Source: Betaproteobacteria bacterium UBA1934
GTDB taxonomy: Bacteria; Pseudomonadota; Gammaproteobacteria; Burkholderiales; Rhodocyclaceae
DNA: 64,000 nt
Direction: 5' to 3'
NCBI GenBank assembly: GCA_002337055.1
Contig: DDFG01000003.1
Span: forward strand, 62,001-126,000
Of the stretch, positions 55,000 through 63,100 are shown piece after piece. Position numbers and translations under genes: made by a program. Position 1 is the first letter of the stretch; every line of letters begins with the position of its first letter. The notes below the pieces were generated by a model. The model saw only the letters and a program-made list of their open reading frames with translations. It ran no database searches and was not told the DNA's origin.

Positions 55000-55665
55000 T
55001 TATAGCGCCAAGCCTAGTTGGGGATGCTGAGCTTTGAGATGCTCGGCCGGGTACTGTCGCAAGAAATCAAAGCTCTCGGCCGCCGGCGCCATCAGCCAAG
55101 CATCGTAGTCAGTCTCTTCAAGAATCACGACCATTCGCTTCTCATCATCCGGCTTGTGAAATTGCCGCATGAAGGAATGGTCATCGGCATTGATGGTCAG
55201 CATCGTGTAGCTGTGGGTCACTTCCCCGGCCGGGTTCTTCCAAGCTGCCCAGAGTCCGGCGATACCCATCGGTTTTCCATCAGCACGCGTGATGCGCGTC
55301 TGGATGGCCTTGCCCGAGCGCCAGTCGGGCTCATAGATGGCCTCGGCCGGAATGATGCAGTGGCGCCCGAGCCTCCAGGCATCTCGATAGCTGGGTTTCT
55401 CGTGAACTGTTTCAGACCGAGCGTTGTAGGTACGCCGGGCAATCGTCGCATCTTTTGACCAGTGAGGAATCAGGCCGAAAGACCCGACCAGCAGCTCACG
55501 GAGTGGGACAGCATCGTCACCGACGTCGGCGAACTCATGCTTGCTCACGAACGGCCCGTGGTAGCCCGGCCACAGGCTAGGTTTTAGCCCCAGCGGCAGG
55601 TCATCGACTCCGAAATGGGCGCGGAGTCGGACGGGGTCAGTTTGCGGGTCGTAGTGAGAACACAT
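55000..55665 (-). CDS. SRAP-domain protein (YedK/HMCES family), abasic-site shield
   Basis: A 221-residue SOS-response-associated peptidase family protein. Cys2 (MCSHYD), which forms a DNA-protein crosslink at abasic sites, is present; the NARSE motif, the Glu of AEAIYEPDW and a late His follow. Length fits YedK. The SD sequence is weak. It sits near the SOS-controlled umuDC operon, so the element carries two DNA-damage functions. No clear LexA box is seen upstream. Confidence 0.9.
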   Translation of the reverse strand: MCSHYDPQTDPVRLRAHFGVDDLPLGLKPSLWPGYHGPFVSKHEFADVGDDAVPLRELLVGSFGLIPHWSKDATIARRTYNARSETVHEKPSYRDAWRLGRHCIIPAEAIYEPDWRSGKAIQTRITRADGKPMGIAGLWAAWKNPAGEVTHSYTMLTINADDHSFMRQFHKPDDEKRMVVILEETDYDAWLMAPAAESFDFLRQYPAEHLKAQHPQLGLAL

Positions 55666-55680
55666 GTGCCACAGAATAGC

Positions 55681-55711
55681 AAAACCCCTCGGGTTTGGAC
55701 GCCGAGGGGTT
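55681..55711 (-). terminator. Terminator of the Ala/Lys-rich protein gene
   Basis: A 10-bp stem AACCCCTCGG/CCGAGGGGTT is followed on the minus strand by TTTTG, 17 bases after the stop of the gene at 55728. Confidence 0.85.
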
Positions 55712-55727
55712 TCGGGGTGCGGCTGGA

Positions 55728-56060
55728 TTACTTAGCAGTCGGCGCCAGGGCAACCGGCTTGGCCTCTGTCTTGGCCTCAGCCTTTTCATGCTTCTCGTGC
55801 TTCTCGGCTTTGTGCTTGGCATGCTTTTCAACCGGCTTGCCCGCATCAGCCTTGGGAGCTTCCGTCTTCGCAGCTTCGACCTTGGCCGGCTCAGCAGCCT
55901 TCGGGGCTTCGACCTTCTTCTCCACCGCAGCAGGCGCCGGTGCGGTCACCTTTGCTGCCGGGGACGTTTGCGGCGCCGGGGTTGCGGCGCCTTGAGCGAA
56001 AGAAGCGGAAGCAAAACCAGCAGCAACAGTCAGGGCAACGAGGATTTTGGAAACTTGCAT
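55728..56060 (-). CDS. Exported Ala/Lys/Glu-rich low-complexity protein
   Basis: A 110-residue protein. The signal peptide is residues 1-23 (KILVALTVAAGFASASFAQ). The rest is Ala/Pro/Lys/Glu-rich with His-Lys repeats (KHAKHKAEKHEKHEKAEAK). This composition suggests a disordered, possibly metal- or anion-binding periplasmic protein. The SD sequence TAGGAG lies 6 bases before the ATG. No specific function is known. Confidence 0.78.
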   Translation of the reverse strand: MQVSKILVALTVAAGFASASFAQGAATPAPQTSPAAKVTAPAPAAVEKKVEAPKAAEPAKVEAAKTEAPKADAGKPVEKHAKHKAEKHEKHEKAEAKTEAKPVALAPTAK

Positions 56061-56269
56061 TTTGAATCTCCTAAATGAGCAGGTTGTTTGTTCGTTTTCA
56101 GGTGCTGACAACCTTTTGCAGCGCCATGTGCCGAATAACGCGCTCACTTCGAGGTGGATGTCATGTGAAACGTAAGGCGATGTACCGGTCTGTGACGAAG
56201 ATGTGTCCTGGGATTTCGCCCTATCCGCAGCCATTGCCATTTGCATACAGTATTGCCCTCGTCGAATTG

Positions 56270-56285
56270 CTGTATAAAATTACAG
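56270..56285. promoter_or_regulatory. LexA (SOS) box
   Basis: CTGTATAAAATTACAG fits CTGT-N8-ACAG exactly and lies 24 bases before the zinc-ribbon gene that starts the umuDC operon. TTGCAT upstream may be its -35. Confidence 0.88.
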
Positions 56286-56308
56286 TACACGTCTTGAAGG
56301 AGGAGACC

Positions 56309-56497
56309 ATGATTCGCATCGTCTGCCCACACTGCCACACCCCGCTCTCCACTAACGACTTGGAGCAAGTCATGATTGCTGGTCACCGCAGCCTGATTTG
56401 TCCGGATTGCTCGTCGGTGCTGGTTTCAGAGTCAGATGAATCCACTGAGTATCACACCTTGGAAGAGCATTTCGCCGAGCAGCCGGCACATGCCTAA
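56309..56497 (+). CDS. Zinc-ribbon small protein in the umuDC operon
   Basis: A 62-residue protein with two CxxC pairs (CPHC at 6-9 and CPDC at 31-34), forming a zinc ribbon. The C-terminal half is acidic. The SD sequence AAGGAGG is strong and the LexA box is just upstream. Its stop overlaps the umuD-like start by 8 bases. It has no annotated function I can name; as the first gene of an SOS operon it may act in error-prone repair or its regulation. Confidence 0.78.
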   Translation: MIRIVCPHCHTPLSTNDLEQVMIAGHRSLICPDCSSVLVSESDESTEYHTLEEHFAEQPAHA

Positions 56498-56948
56498 AGT
56501 CGCATTACAAGCTGGCCCATGTTCTGGGGTCTTCGTGCCGCTGGCGGGTGCCCCTCGCCTCGAGTTACCGCTCGACCAGGTAAGGGTTTCGGCCGGCTTT
56601 CCCAGTCCAGCAGCCGACTATGAGGACAAACGCCTCGACATTAACGAATACCTGGTCCGTAACCCGGTGTCGACCTTCTTCTTCTCAGTAGAGGGTGATT
56701 CGATGCAAGGCGCCGAGATATTCGACGGTGACATTCTCGTTGTCGACAAAAGCATCCGACCCCGCCATGGCCACATCGTGATTGCGTTCGTGGATGGCCA
56801 ACGGTTGGTGAAGCGGCTCTATCAGCGGAATGGCCGTACTGCCTTGTTGGCAGAAAACCCCCACTACCCCGCCCTGGAAATTCGGGAGGGCATGGAGTTG
56901 GTAGTGTGGGGCGTCGTCACCGGCAAATTCAAGCGCTTTGGCGCCTGA
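56490..56948 (+). CDS. umuD: UmuD-like LexA-type protease subunit
   Basis: A 152-residue S24 peptidase of the UmuD family. The self-cleavage site is Ala-Gly in VSAGFPSP (about residue 33). The catalytic Ser is in EGDSMQG (about 71) and Lys in QRLVKRLYQ (about 107). After cleavage UmuD' joins UmuC in translesion polymerase V. ATG 56490 overlaps the zinc-ribbon gene stop. Confidence 0.92.
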   Translation: MPKVALQAGPCSGVFVPLAGAPRLELPLDQVRVSAGFPSPAADYEDKRLDINEYLVRNPVSTFFFSVEGDSMQGAEIFDGDILVVDKSIRPRHGHIVIAFVDGQRLVKRLYQRNGRTALLAENPHYPALEIREGMELVVWGVVTGKFKRFGA

Positions 56949-56953
56949 CCGGC

Positions 56954-58240
56954 ATGCCTGTCTTCGCGCTCGTCGATGCCAACAATTTCTACGCGTCCTG
57001 CGAGAAGCTGTTCGACCCGCAGCTGCGCCATCGGCCGGTCGTCGTGCTCTCCAACAACGATGGCTGCGTCGTGGCACGCTCTGCGGAGGCGAAGGCTCTC
57101 GGCATCCCGATGGGTGCCCCCTGGTTCAAACTCAAAGACGAGGCCCGGCGTTACGGCATCGTCGCTTTCAGCTCGAATTACGCGCTCTACGCTGATATCA
57201 GCAACCGTGTCGTGGAAATACTCTCGGGATTCACTCCGAACATCGAGGTCTACAGCATCGATGAGAGCTTTCTCGAGCTTTCCGGCTTTGAGCGGGTGGG
57301 CTACGAAGCCTATGGCGCGCAAATGCGGCACCGTGTTGCCGAGTGGCTGGGTCTCGCAGTCTGCGTGGGCATCGGCCCCACGAAGACGCTAGCCAAGCTG
57401 GCGAACCATTGCGCAAAGAAAGGCCTGGCTGGGGGCGATGGTGTTTGCGACCTGACTACTATCGCGACCACAGAACAGACCGGGCTGTTCTCCAAGATTG
57501 AGGTCAGAGAAGTCTGGGGTGTTGGGCGCAAGATTTCCCAGAGGTTGGAAGCGATGGGTATCCACAGCGTCCAGCAGCTGAGGGATGCGGATGCTGAGAC
57601 TATCCGTGCCAGATTCTCGGTGGTCCTGGAACGGACCGTTCGGGAACTGCAGGGAGTCACCTGCCTCGACCTGGAGGATGTTGCCCCGGAGAAGCAGCAA
57701 ATCATGAGCAGCCGCTCATTCGGAACGCTCATCTATGACCTCGAAGAACTGGAGGAAGCGGTTGCAAGTTATGTCGCCCGGGCGGCGGAGAAGCTGCGCG
57801 CCCAGGACTCGCTGGCTGGCGCGCTCCAGGTCTATATCCGCACCAACCCCTTCAAACCGGAAGTGCCCCAGTATCAACGCGCTGTCACGGTGCCACTGCC
57901 TGAGGCATCGGCGGATACCCGTATCCTCACGCACTGGGCTTTGCGAGTGCTTCGGCGCATTTACCGGCCGGGGTTCGGTTACCACAAAGCCGGCATTACC
58001 CTTCTAGACATCACGCCGCGCGCGAACCAGCAGCTCTCGCTATTTGCGTCCGGTGAGGTAGCCCAAAGCCGCAATGCCCATCTGATGCAGGCACTGGACA
58101 GCATCAATGCTCGGTATGGCCGGGGAACGCTACGTTTGGCGGCCGAGGGCGTCGCCAAGTCCTGGCAGATGCGCCGAGGCAACCTCTCGCCGCGCTACAC
58201 GACGGAATGGGACTGCATTCCGTCAGCGATGGCCCGTTGA
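56954..58240 (+). CDS. umuC: UmuC, catalytic subunit of DNA polymerase V
   Basis: A 428-residue Y-family polymerase. It has FALVDANNFYASCEKLF with the catalytic Asp, SNNDGCVVARS, YSIDESFLEL with the second acidic pair, and the little-finger domain. Length is typical. It starts 5 bases after the umuD stop. As part of an SOS operon on the element it would give the host or element damage-induced mutagenesis. Confidence 0.95.
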   Translation: MPVFALVDANNFYASCEKLFDPQLRHRPVVVLSNNDGCVVARSAEAKALGIPMGAPWFKLKDEARRYGIVAFSSNYALYADISNRVVEILSGFTPNIEVYSIDESFLELSGFERVGYEAYGAQMRHRVAEWLGLAVCVGIGPTKTLAKLANHCAKKGLAGGDGVCDLTTIATTEQTGLFSKIEVREVWGVGRKISQRLEAMGIHSVQQLRDADAETIRARFSVVLERTVRELQGVTCLDLEDVAPEKQQIMSSRSFGTLIYDLEELEEAVASYVARAAEKLRAQDSLAGALQVYIRTNPFKPEVPQYQRAVTVPLPEASADTRILTHWALRVLRRIYRPGFGYHKAGITLLDITPRANQQLSLFASGEVAQSRNAHLMQALDSINARYGRGTLRLAAEGVAKSWQMRRGNLSPRYTTEWDCIPSAMAR

Positions 58241-58243
58241 TGC

Positions 58244-58273
58244 AAAAAACGCAGCCCAACGGCTGGGGCTGCG
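58244..58273 (-). terminator. Terminator of the gene at 58309
   Basis: On the minus strand CGCAGCCC/GGGCTGCG is followed by TTTTTT. It lies between the convergent umuC and 58309 genes. Confidence 0.88.
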
Positions 58274-58308
58274 TGTGAAATGTCAGAAAGACCTGACCTG
58301 TTGATGAA

Positions 58309-58950
58309 TTAATGGACTGTGCGGCCGATTTCCACCTCTTTGGAAGAATGCCTGACCATGAAATCGGTCAGAGTCACGATTTCCGGTGTGGGCTGCCCCT
58401 TGATGAGAAGCAGTCCTCGGTCTTGGTACAAACGGCATGCCATCAACGCCATATCGACAACATAATCATGGTCGTTTTTTGCAGTGCAGGCCCCAATTGG
58501 CAATTTCAAAATATCAGCTGCAGCTGTGCTCCCAATATCCAGGGAAATCTCTACCCCATCCGAAATTTGGCCCTTCGGCTGCTCGGTAGTGGCAAAAACA
58601 AACCTCAACACCCCGAACAGGGCTATCGATTCGAGCATTCGTCTGGTGCTCGGTGCTTCGAGGTCAAAGAGCACCCGGCATTGAGATGTGCCCAACTGAA
58701 GTGCGAAGGTCAGCATCTGCCGTGAGGCAGGCGATGGGAAAACCGTTATCCTCCGAGCCACTCGATTTTGAGCTTTGACGCCGGCGACAAAGTCCTGGGT
58801 GGCACCAACCAGGACGGTGAATCCACCGGTCATCTCAGCATCTCCAGTCGCACCGCATCGACTCAGGAAGGTACGGTACTCGTGGTCATTCATGATGGCA
58901 CCAGAGAAAATTCCGGCATCTCGGAGCTGCTTTTCGATTAATGCGTCCAT
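58309..58950 (-). CDS. Hypothetical protein (213 aa)
   Basis: A 213-residue soluble protein of unknown family. It has mixed alpha/beta character (GGFTVLVGATQDFVAG; RVLFDLEAPSTRRMLESIALFG) and no signal or membrane segment. The SD sequence AAAGGA lies 8 bases before ATG 58950. It is convergent with umuC and followed by its own terminator. Confidence 0.68.
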   Translation of the reverse strand: MDALIEKQLRDAGIFSGAIMNDHEYRTFLSRCGATGDAEMTGGFTVLVGATQDFVAGVKAQNRVARRITVFPSPASRQMLTFALQLGTSQCRVLFDLEAPSTRRMLESIALFGVLRFVFATTEQPKGQISDGVEISLDIGSTAAADILKLPIGACTAKNDHDYVVDMALMACRLYQDRGLLLIKGQPTPEIVTLTDFMVRHSSKEVEIGRTVH

Positions 58951-59069
58951 CGTTGTCCTTTCATGGTTGTCCTGGAACCATGTGTAGCAACCACGGACGA
59001 AAGAGCCTCAACGGATAAATGCTCTCGCTACATCTGTTACCAATCAAAACCGTAACGGAGGTAACAACT

Positions 59070-59336
59070 ATGGGCACGAAGCAGCAGAGACATCTGGAAA
59101 TCGTTCAAACCATTCAAGAGCTGCGCTGCTTTGTGATGGCGATGGATGATGAAACGTGGTTGATGTACGAGGCGTGGTGCCTGCAACATGGACTTTAGCC
59201 AATCTCAGCGGCTCTGTTCGCGGAACTCCTCGCGCGAGGTTTAATTCAACCCGGTGAAGTCCCGTACGCTTTGGATGGTGGGTTGTTTGCTTTCGGCATC
59301 AACGGCGACACCTACATGCTCGGTACTCATTCATAG
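59070..59336 (+). pseudogene. Small gene interrupted by an in-frame TAG
   Basis: A strong SD sequence (CGGAGG) precedes ATG 59070. The frame MGTKQQRHLEIVQTIQELRC runs 42 codons to TAG (59196-59198), then stays open to a second TAG at 59336 (PISAALFAELLARG...GDTYMLGTHS). The two parts look like one 88-residue protein split by an amber codon. It may be a pseudogene, use readthrough, or reflect a sequence error. Confidence 0.6.
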
Positions 59337-59355
59337 CAGGGGTAGCCATGTCCAA

Positions 59356-59371
59356 GTTTCAGCGCCGAAAC
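59356..59371. repeat. Dispersed palindromic motif, copy 4
   Basis: GTTTCAGCGCCGAAAC belongs to the same family as 49008-49021, 51032-51047 and 53995-54010. All four lie in gene-free stretches of the element. Confidence 0.5.
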
Positions 59372-59683
59372 TGCCCACCGAAGGCATCAGGGTAATCGGA
59401 GCGGAGCATTAGCTTGAACGTAGGTCGGCAACCGGCCAAGAGCAGCCAATCAGAAAATTTTTTGAAATGGCTGCTTTTATGCTGGTTACGGACTATTGGA
59501 GCCGATAGCCTGTATGGCAGGCTACGCAAGCTCCCATGATTTCTGCCCGCGCACCAACTGCGGGTTTGACTTCACCAGTTACCGAGGCATCTTTAGTCGA
59601 AGCAGCAAAACGACTGGCGCTGCGATGCATGACACTTCCCGCACTCTGCATCTACTCCAACTTGATGTACTGTGTAATCCAAT
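59372..59683. other. Gene-free region before sigZ
   Basis: About 310 bp without a supported gene. It contains the hairpin AGCCTG-TATGG-CAGGCT (near 59510) and CCCGC/GCGGG near 59552. It should hold the sigZ promoter, which I cannot identify. Confidence 0.45.
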
Positions 59684-60226
59684 ATGAAATGTATCCTCGA
59701 CGCATGGGAGACCTGCCATCAAGAGCTGTTGCATTTCGTCGCTTCCCGGGTGTCGGATACCCAGGCAGCGCACGATTTGGTGCAGGAAGTCTTCCTCCGA
59801 GCCACACGCCTGGAAAATGGTTTGTGTGGCATCAACAATCGGCGTGCCTGGTTATTCCAGGTGGCGAGGAATCTGCTGATTGACCGGTACCGACTGACCA
59901 GGGACGAAATACCGCTGGATGACGAGCTCGGGTTGGTCGAAGTTACCGATGAGGTCGCTCCGGTGGACATGCTTTCCCAATGTCTTCCACGCGTACTTTC
60001 AGAACTATCCCCGGAGGACCGAGAGGCCATCACCCTGTGCGACATCGAAGGACTGTCCCAGCAAGCCCTGGCCGACCGTTTAGGCATGACGCTGCCTGCA
60101 GCGAAATCCCGGGTTCAGCGAGCCCGTCGGCGTTTGCGTGAGCAACTTGTCACTGCCTGCCAAGTGCAGTTCGACGAGGCCGGCCATGTCTGCTGCTTCG
60201 TGCCGAGGTCTGCTGTCGGCAATTAA
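59684..60226 (+). CDS. sigZ: RNA polymerase sigma factor, SigZ type (ECF)
   Basis: A 180-residue ECF-type sigma factor. Sigma region 2 is DLVQEVFLRATRLEN...AWLFQVARNLLIDRYR. Region 4 is LSPEDREAITLCDIEGLSQQALADRLGMTLPAAKSRVQRARRRLRE. The C-terminal QVQFDEAGHVCCFVPR tail is a SigZ-family hallmark, with a CC pair that could be redox-active. No SD sequence is visible before ATG 59684. No anti-sigma gene is adjacent; the permease and thioredoxin genes downstream may be its targets. Confidence 0.88.
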   Translation: MKCILDAWETCHQELLHFVASRVSDTQAAHDLVQEVFLRATRLENGLCGINNRRAWLFQVARNLLIDRYRLTRDEIPLDDELGLVEVTDEVAPVDMLSQCLPRVLSELSPEDREAITLCDIEGLSQQALADRLGMTLPAAKSRVQRARRRLREQLVTACQVQFDEAGHVCCFVPRSAVGN

Positions 60227-60298
60227 TTTCGGCGTCGCTGCATCTTTTGGCACCTTCGTTCGTCTTCTAAAGTGAGAGAGACATTCGAGGAGCGCCCC

Positions 60299-61351
60299 AT
60301 GGATATGCAACCTACGCTGGAAGCTAAAGCCACCCTAACATTACGCTGGCTGCTGAGCATCGGTGCTGTGACGCTGTTGTGGCTGGCCGCCTACAGCCAT
60401 CTGACTGAATTCGCCGATTTCATTCTGGCATCCATAGGCTTGACCCGGCAGACCGCGTCAGGCGAAGCGCTGCATTTCTTCTTCTACGACACACCCAAGG
60501 TCCTGCTGCTCCTGACCGGTATTGTCTTCCTCATGGGTATCATCCAGACCTTTTTTGCCCCGGAACGTACACGCGCCCTACTAGCGGGAAAACGCGTTGG
60601 AGTAGGCAACGTTCTGGCAGCCTCGCTGGGCATCGTGACGCCCTTCTGCTCCTGCTCAGCAGTGCCGCTATTCATCGGCTTCCTATCGGCCGGCGTTCCC
60701 TTGGGGGTTACCTTCTCGTTCCTCATCTCGGCCCCGATGGTCAATGAGGTGGCGCTGGTTCTGCTCTTCGGGATGTTCGGCTGGAAAGTCGCAGCACTTT
60801 ATCTGGGATTGGGGCTGTCAGTCGCCATCGTGTCCGGTCTGGTCATCGGCCAGTTGCGGATGGAAAAATTCCTGGAAGAGTGGGTCCAGCAGATTCAGAA
60901 CGGCCAGACAGCCACCTATGTGACGGAGAGCGTGGATTGGATTACTCGCTTTGAAGCCGGTCGAGACCATGTGAAAAACATCGTCGGCAAGGTATGGCCC
61001 TACATCCTGGCCGGGATTGGGCTGGGGGCTGGTATCCATGGTTACGTCCCCGAAGACTTCATGGCCTCCTTCATGGGCAAGGATGTCTGGTGGGCCGTAC
61101 CGGCTGCGGTGCTGCTCGGCGTGCCGATGTACACCAACGCGGCCGGCATCATTCCCATCGTCGAAGCCTTGCTGGGCAAGGGAGCGGCGCTCGGCACCGT
61201 GCTCGCCTTCATGATGGCGGTGATTGCCCTCTCAGCACCGGAGATGATTATTCTGCGCAAGGTTCTCAAGCCCCGGCTGATTGCGACCTTCGCGGGTGTG
61301 GTGGCCACCGGCATCCTGCTGGTGGGCTACGTCTTCAACCTCGTCTTGTAA
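60299..61351 (+). CDS. Permease of the YraQ/ArsP (DUF318) family
   Basis: A 350-residue membrane protein with about eight or nine segments. Conserved features are GIVTPFCSCSAVPLFIGFLSAGVPLG (Cys pair) and its symmetry mate with VLLGVPMYTNAAGIIPI. Relatives export organoarsenicals (ArsP) or have unknown substrates. Start 60299 has GAGGAG upstream. It is followed within 20 bases by a thioredoxin-like gene, a pairing typical of this family. Confidence 0.86.
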   Translation: MDMQPTLEAKATLTLRWLLSIGAVTLLWLAAYSHLTEFADFILASIGLTRQTASGEALHFFFYDTPKVLLLLTGIVFLMGIIQTFFAPERTRALLAGKRVGVGNVLAASLGIVTPFCSCSAVPLFIGFLSAGVPLGVTFSFLISAPMVNEVALVLLFGMFGWKVAALYLGLGLSVAIVSGLVIGQLRMEKFLEEWVQQIQNGQTATYVTESVDWITRFEAGRDHVKNIVGKVWPYILAGIGLGAGIHGYVPEDFMASFMGKDVWWAVPAAVLLGVPMYTNAAGIIPIVEALLGKGAALGTVLAFMMAVIALSAPEMIILRKVLKPRLIATFAGVVATGILLVGYVFNLVL

Positions 61352-61369
61352 CCTGAAGGGAGCCATTAA

Positions 61370-61606
61370 ATGAAAACCGTCAAAGTCTTGGGTACCGGTT
61401 GCGCCAACTGCCGGAATACCATCGCCTTGATTGAAACAGTCGCCAAGGAACATGGTGCCCAAATTGCCCTGGAGAAGGTCGAGGACCTACAGGCCATCAT
61501 GAGCTATGGCGTAATGTCCACGCCTGGCGTCGTTATCGATGGCAGGGTCGTCCATGCGGGAGGAGTACCTCAAAGGGAGAAGGTTGAAGGTTGGTTCCAG
61601 GCCTAA
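61370..61606 (+). CDS. Thioredoxin-like small protein with CxxC
   Basis: A 78-residue redox protein of the glutaredoxin-like/redox-active disulfide family. It has the active-site CANC (residues 13-16) in LGTGCANCRNT and the cis-Pro STPGVVIDG. AAGGGAG precedes the ATG. It lies in the permease operon and would keep the permease cysteines or a thiol-linked substrate reduced. It overlaps the convergent TSUP gene by 4 bases. Confidence 0.86.
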   Translation: MKTVKVLGTGCANCRNTIALIETVAKEHGAQIALEKVEDLQAIMSYGVMSTPGVVIDGRVVHAGGVPQREKVEGWFQA

Positions 61607-61986
61607 AACCATCCCAGATGCCGAATCGCTCCCAGAGAGATATAGAGACCCAGGGCGCAAATGAATACGCCAAATGCCAATTGAAGATAGTGCTCGTTGA
61701 TTCCATTGGAAAAAACGGCGCCAAGCCAAGCGCCAACAAACATAGTCGCGGCCAAAATCACAGCGGCGCGAACATCGACGTTGCCATGACGGTAATACTC
61801 AAGTGCGGCAGCAAGGCCAATCGGTGGCAGCAACACGGCCACTGTTGTGCCGGTCGCCATATGTTGGGAAAACCCGGCCCAGTAGAACAGAGCTGGCACT
61901 ACGATGATACCGCCGCCAATGCCGAACACTCCGGCGGCAATACCCCCCGTTAGTCCAATGAGGACCAATATCGACCAGCTTGGCAT
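61603..61986 (-). CDS. Half-size TSUP (TauE/SafE) sulfur-compound transporter
   Basis: A 127-residue membrane protein with four segments, matching one half of TauE/SafE transporters (GLTGGIAAGVFGIGGGIIVVPAL; VGAWLGAVFSNGIN). Full-length members are about 250 residues, so this would work as a dimer. The SD sequence AAGGAG lies 6 bases before ATG 61986. It follows the methyltransferase and rhodanese genes and probably exports a sulfur species. Confidence 0.83.
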   Translation of the reverse strand: MPSWSILVLIGLTGGIAAGVFGIGGGIIVVPALFYWAGFSQHMATGTTVAVLLPPIGLAAALEYYRHGNVDVRAAVILAATMFVGAWLGAVFSNGINEHYLQLAFGVFICALGLYISLGAIRHLGWF

Positions 61987-62032
61987 TCTTTCTCCTTGGA
62001 GTTGTGGCATGCCATCACACCTGGAAGGGGAC

Positions 62033-62641
62033 TTAGACGATGGCTTTCTTCTGTCCAATGATACGTGTCACATATGCCGGCCCCTGGTGCCCAGGCCCTT
62101 CGTCGAGACAGGTTTCTCCTTCCCAGGCAAAAACCACGTCAATTAGCCCCGCAAGGTCTGACTGAAGGTCAGCGGGACGGTACAACATCTCCGGGTCTTT
62201 GGGGCCGCCGCTGCTGAAGCTCAATTGCTGCGGATGAAAGGCTTCCAGGATGAACCGGCCGCCAGGCCTGAGCGATTGCGCCAAGCGACGGTGCACATCG
62301 GTACGGATGGCTGTCGGCAGATGCAAATAAACCAGAACCACGACATCGAAGCTATCTGGCGCAGGAGACCATTCTGCCAAGTCTGCGTGACAGGTTTGTA
62401 GCGAAACATTTTGCTTGCTCGCCAGAGCCAGCGCCTTTTCAAGTCCGACTTTCGAGCTATCAACGGAAGTCACCCGGTGGCCTTGCTCGGCCAGCCAAAC
62501 GCCATTTCGTCCTTCGCCATCGCCCGGCAACAATATCTTTGCGCCCCTCGGAAATCTCGAGGCTTGTTCGACAAGAAATGCGTTCGGGGAAAGGCCGTAT
62601 TTGTACCCCTCAACCGCGTAATTCTGGTCCCAGAAACTCAT
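62033..62641 (-). CDS. SAM-dependent methyltransferase (thiol/tellurite-type)
   Basis: A 202-residue class I methyltransferase. SAM-binding motifs are ILLPGDGEGRNGVWLAEQG (motif I) and VTSVDSS (acidic loop), with LRPGGRFILEAF as motif III. The sequence resembles TehB-like and thiol methyltransferases. It lies 6 bases after the rhodanese gene. Substrates could be sulfide, thiols or metalloids. Confidence 0.84.
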   Translation of the reverse strand: MSFWDQNYAVEGYKYGLSPNAFLVEQASRFPRGAKILLPGDGEGRNGVWLAEQGHRVTSVDSSKVGLEKALALASKQNVSLQTCHADLAEWSPAPDSFDVVVLVYLHLPTAIRTDVHRRLAQSLRPGGRFILEAFHPQQLSFSSGGPKDPEMLYRPADLQSDLAGLIDVVFAWEGETCLDEGPGHQGPAYVTRIIGQKKAIV

Positions 62642-62647
62642 TCTTGC

Positions 62648-63034
62648 TCACTCAAAGGAAATATCGCGGGGCTTGACCACTGCCAAGCCTTCGGCGGTCC
62701 AGCTATCGAAACCGCCAGCCAAGGAAAGAACATTCTGGAAACCCATGCTCTGCAGAGCGACAGCCGACAAGGCGGCGCGGCCGCTGGTCTTGCAATACAC
62801 GATGACGGGCCGCGTCACATTTTGCAAAGACGGTTCGTTTGAAATCTTGAATTCAAGCATACCGCGGGGGATATTCACCGAACCGGCAATATGGCCTTGG
62901 CGATGTTCATCAGGCTCCCGAACGTCGATGAGCAAGGTGCCTGGGGCAGCCAATTTGCTGTGAATCTCGGTGGCCGGGCATTCACGGACCGATTTTTTGG
63001 CCTCTTGAACCAATTCATGTGCAGGCTTGAACAT
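62648..63034 (-). CDS. Rhodanese-domain protein
   Basis: A 128-residue single-domain rhodanese. The active-site loop is YCKTSGRAA, with persulfide-forming Cys, and the IDVREPDEHRQGHI motif is present. I chose ATG 63034 with GGAG 6 bases upstream; ATG 63046 is also in frame. It transfers sulfane sulfur, as in H2S detoxification with a TSUP exporter. It starts the rhodanese-methyltransferase-TSUP operon. Confidence 0.88.
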   Translation of the reverse strand: MFKPAHELVQEAKKSVRECPATEIHSKLAAPGTLLIDVREPDEHRQGHIAGSVNIPRGMLEFKISNEPSLQNVTRPVIVYCKTSGRAALSAVALQSMGFQNVLSLAGGFDSWTAEGLAVVKPRDISFE

Positions 63035-63084
63035 CCAATACTCCATTCAATTAAGAAAGACGGCGAAAGCCGTAGGCAACATCC

Positions 63085-63100
63085 ATTAGCATATTCTAAT
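63085..63100. promoter_or_regulatory. ArsR/BigR-like operator of the rhodanese operon
   Basis: ATTAG-CATATT-CTAAT is an inverted repeat 51 bases upstream of the rhodanese start. Its AT-rich spacing is like operators of BigR/ArsR-type sulfide sensors. No BigR gene is in the window. Confidence 0.5.
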
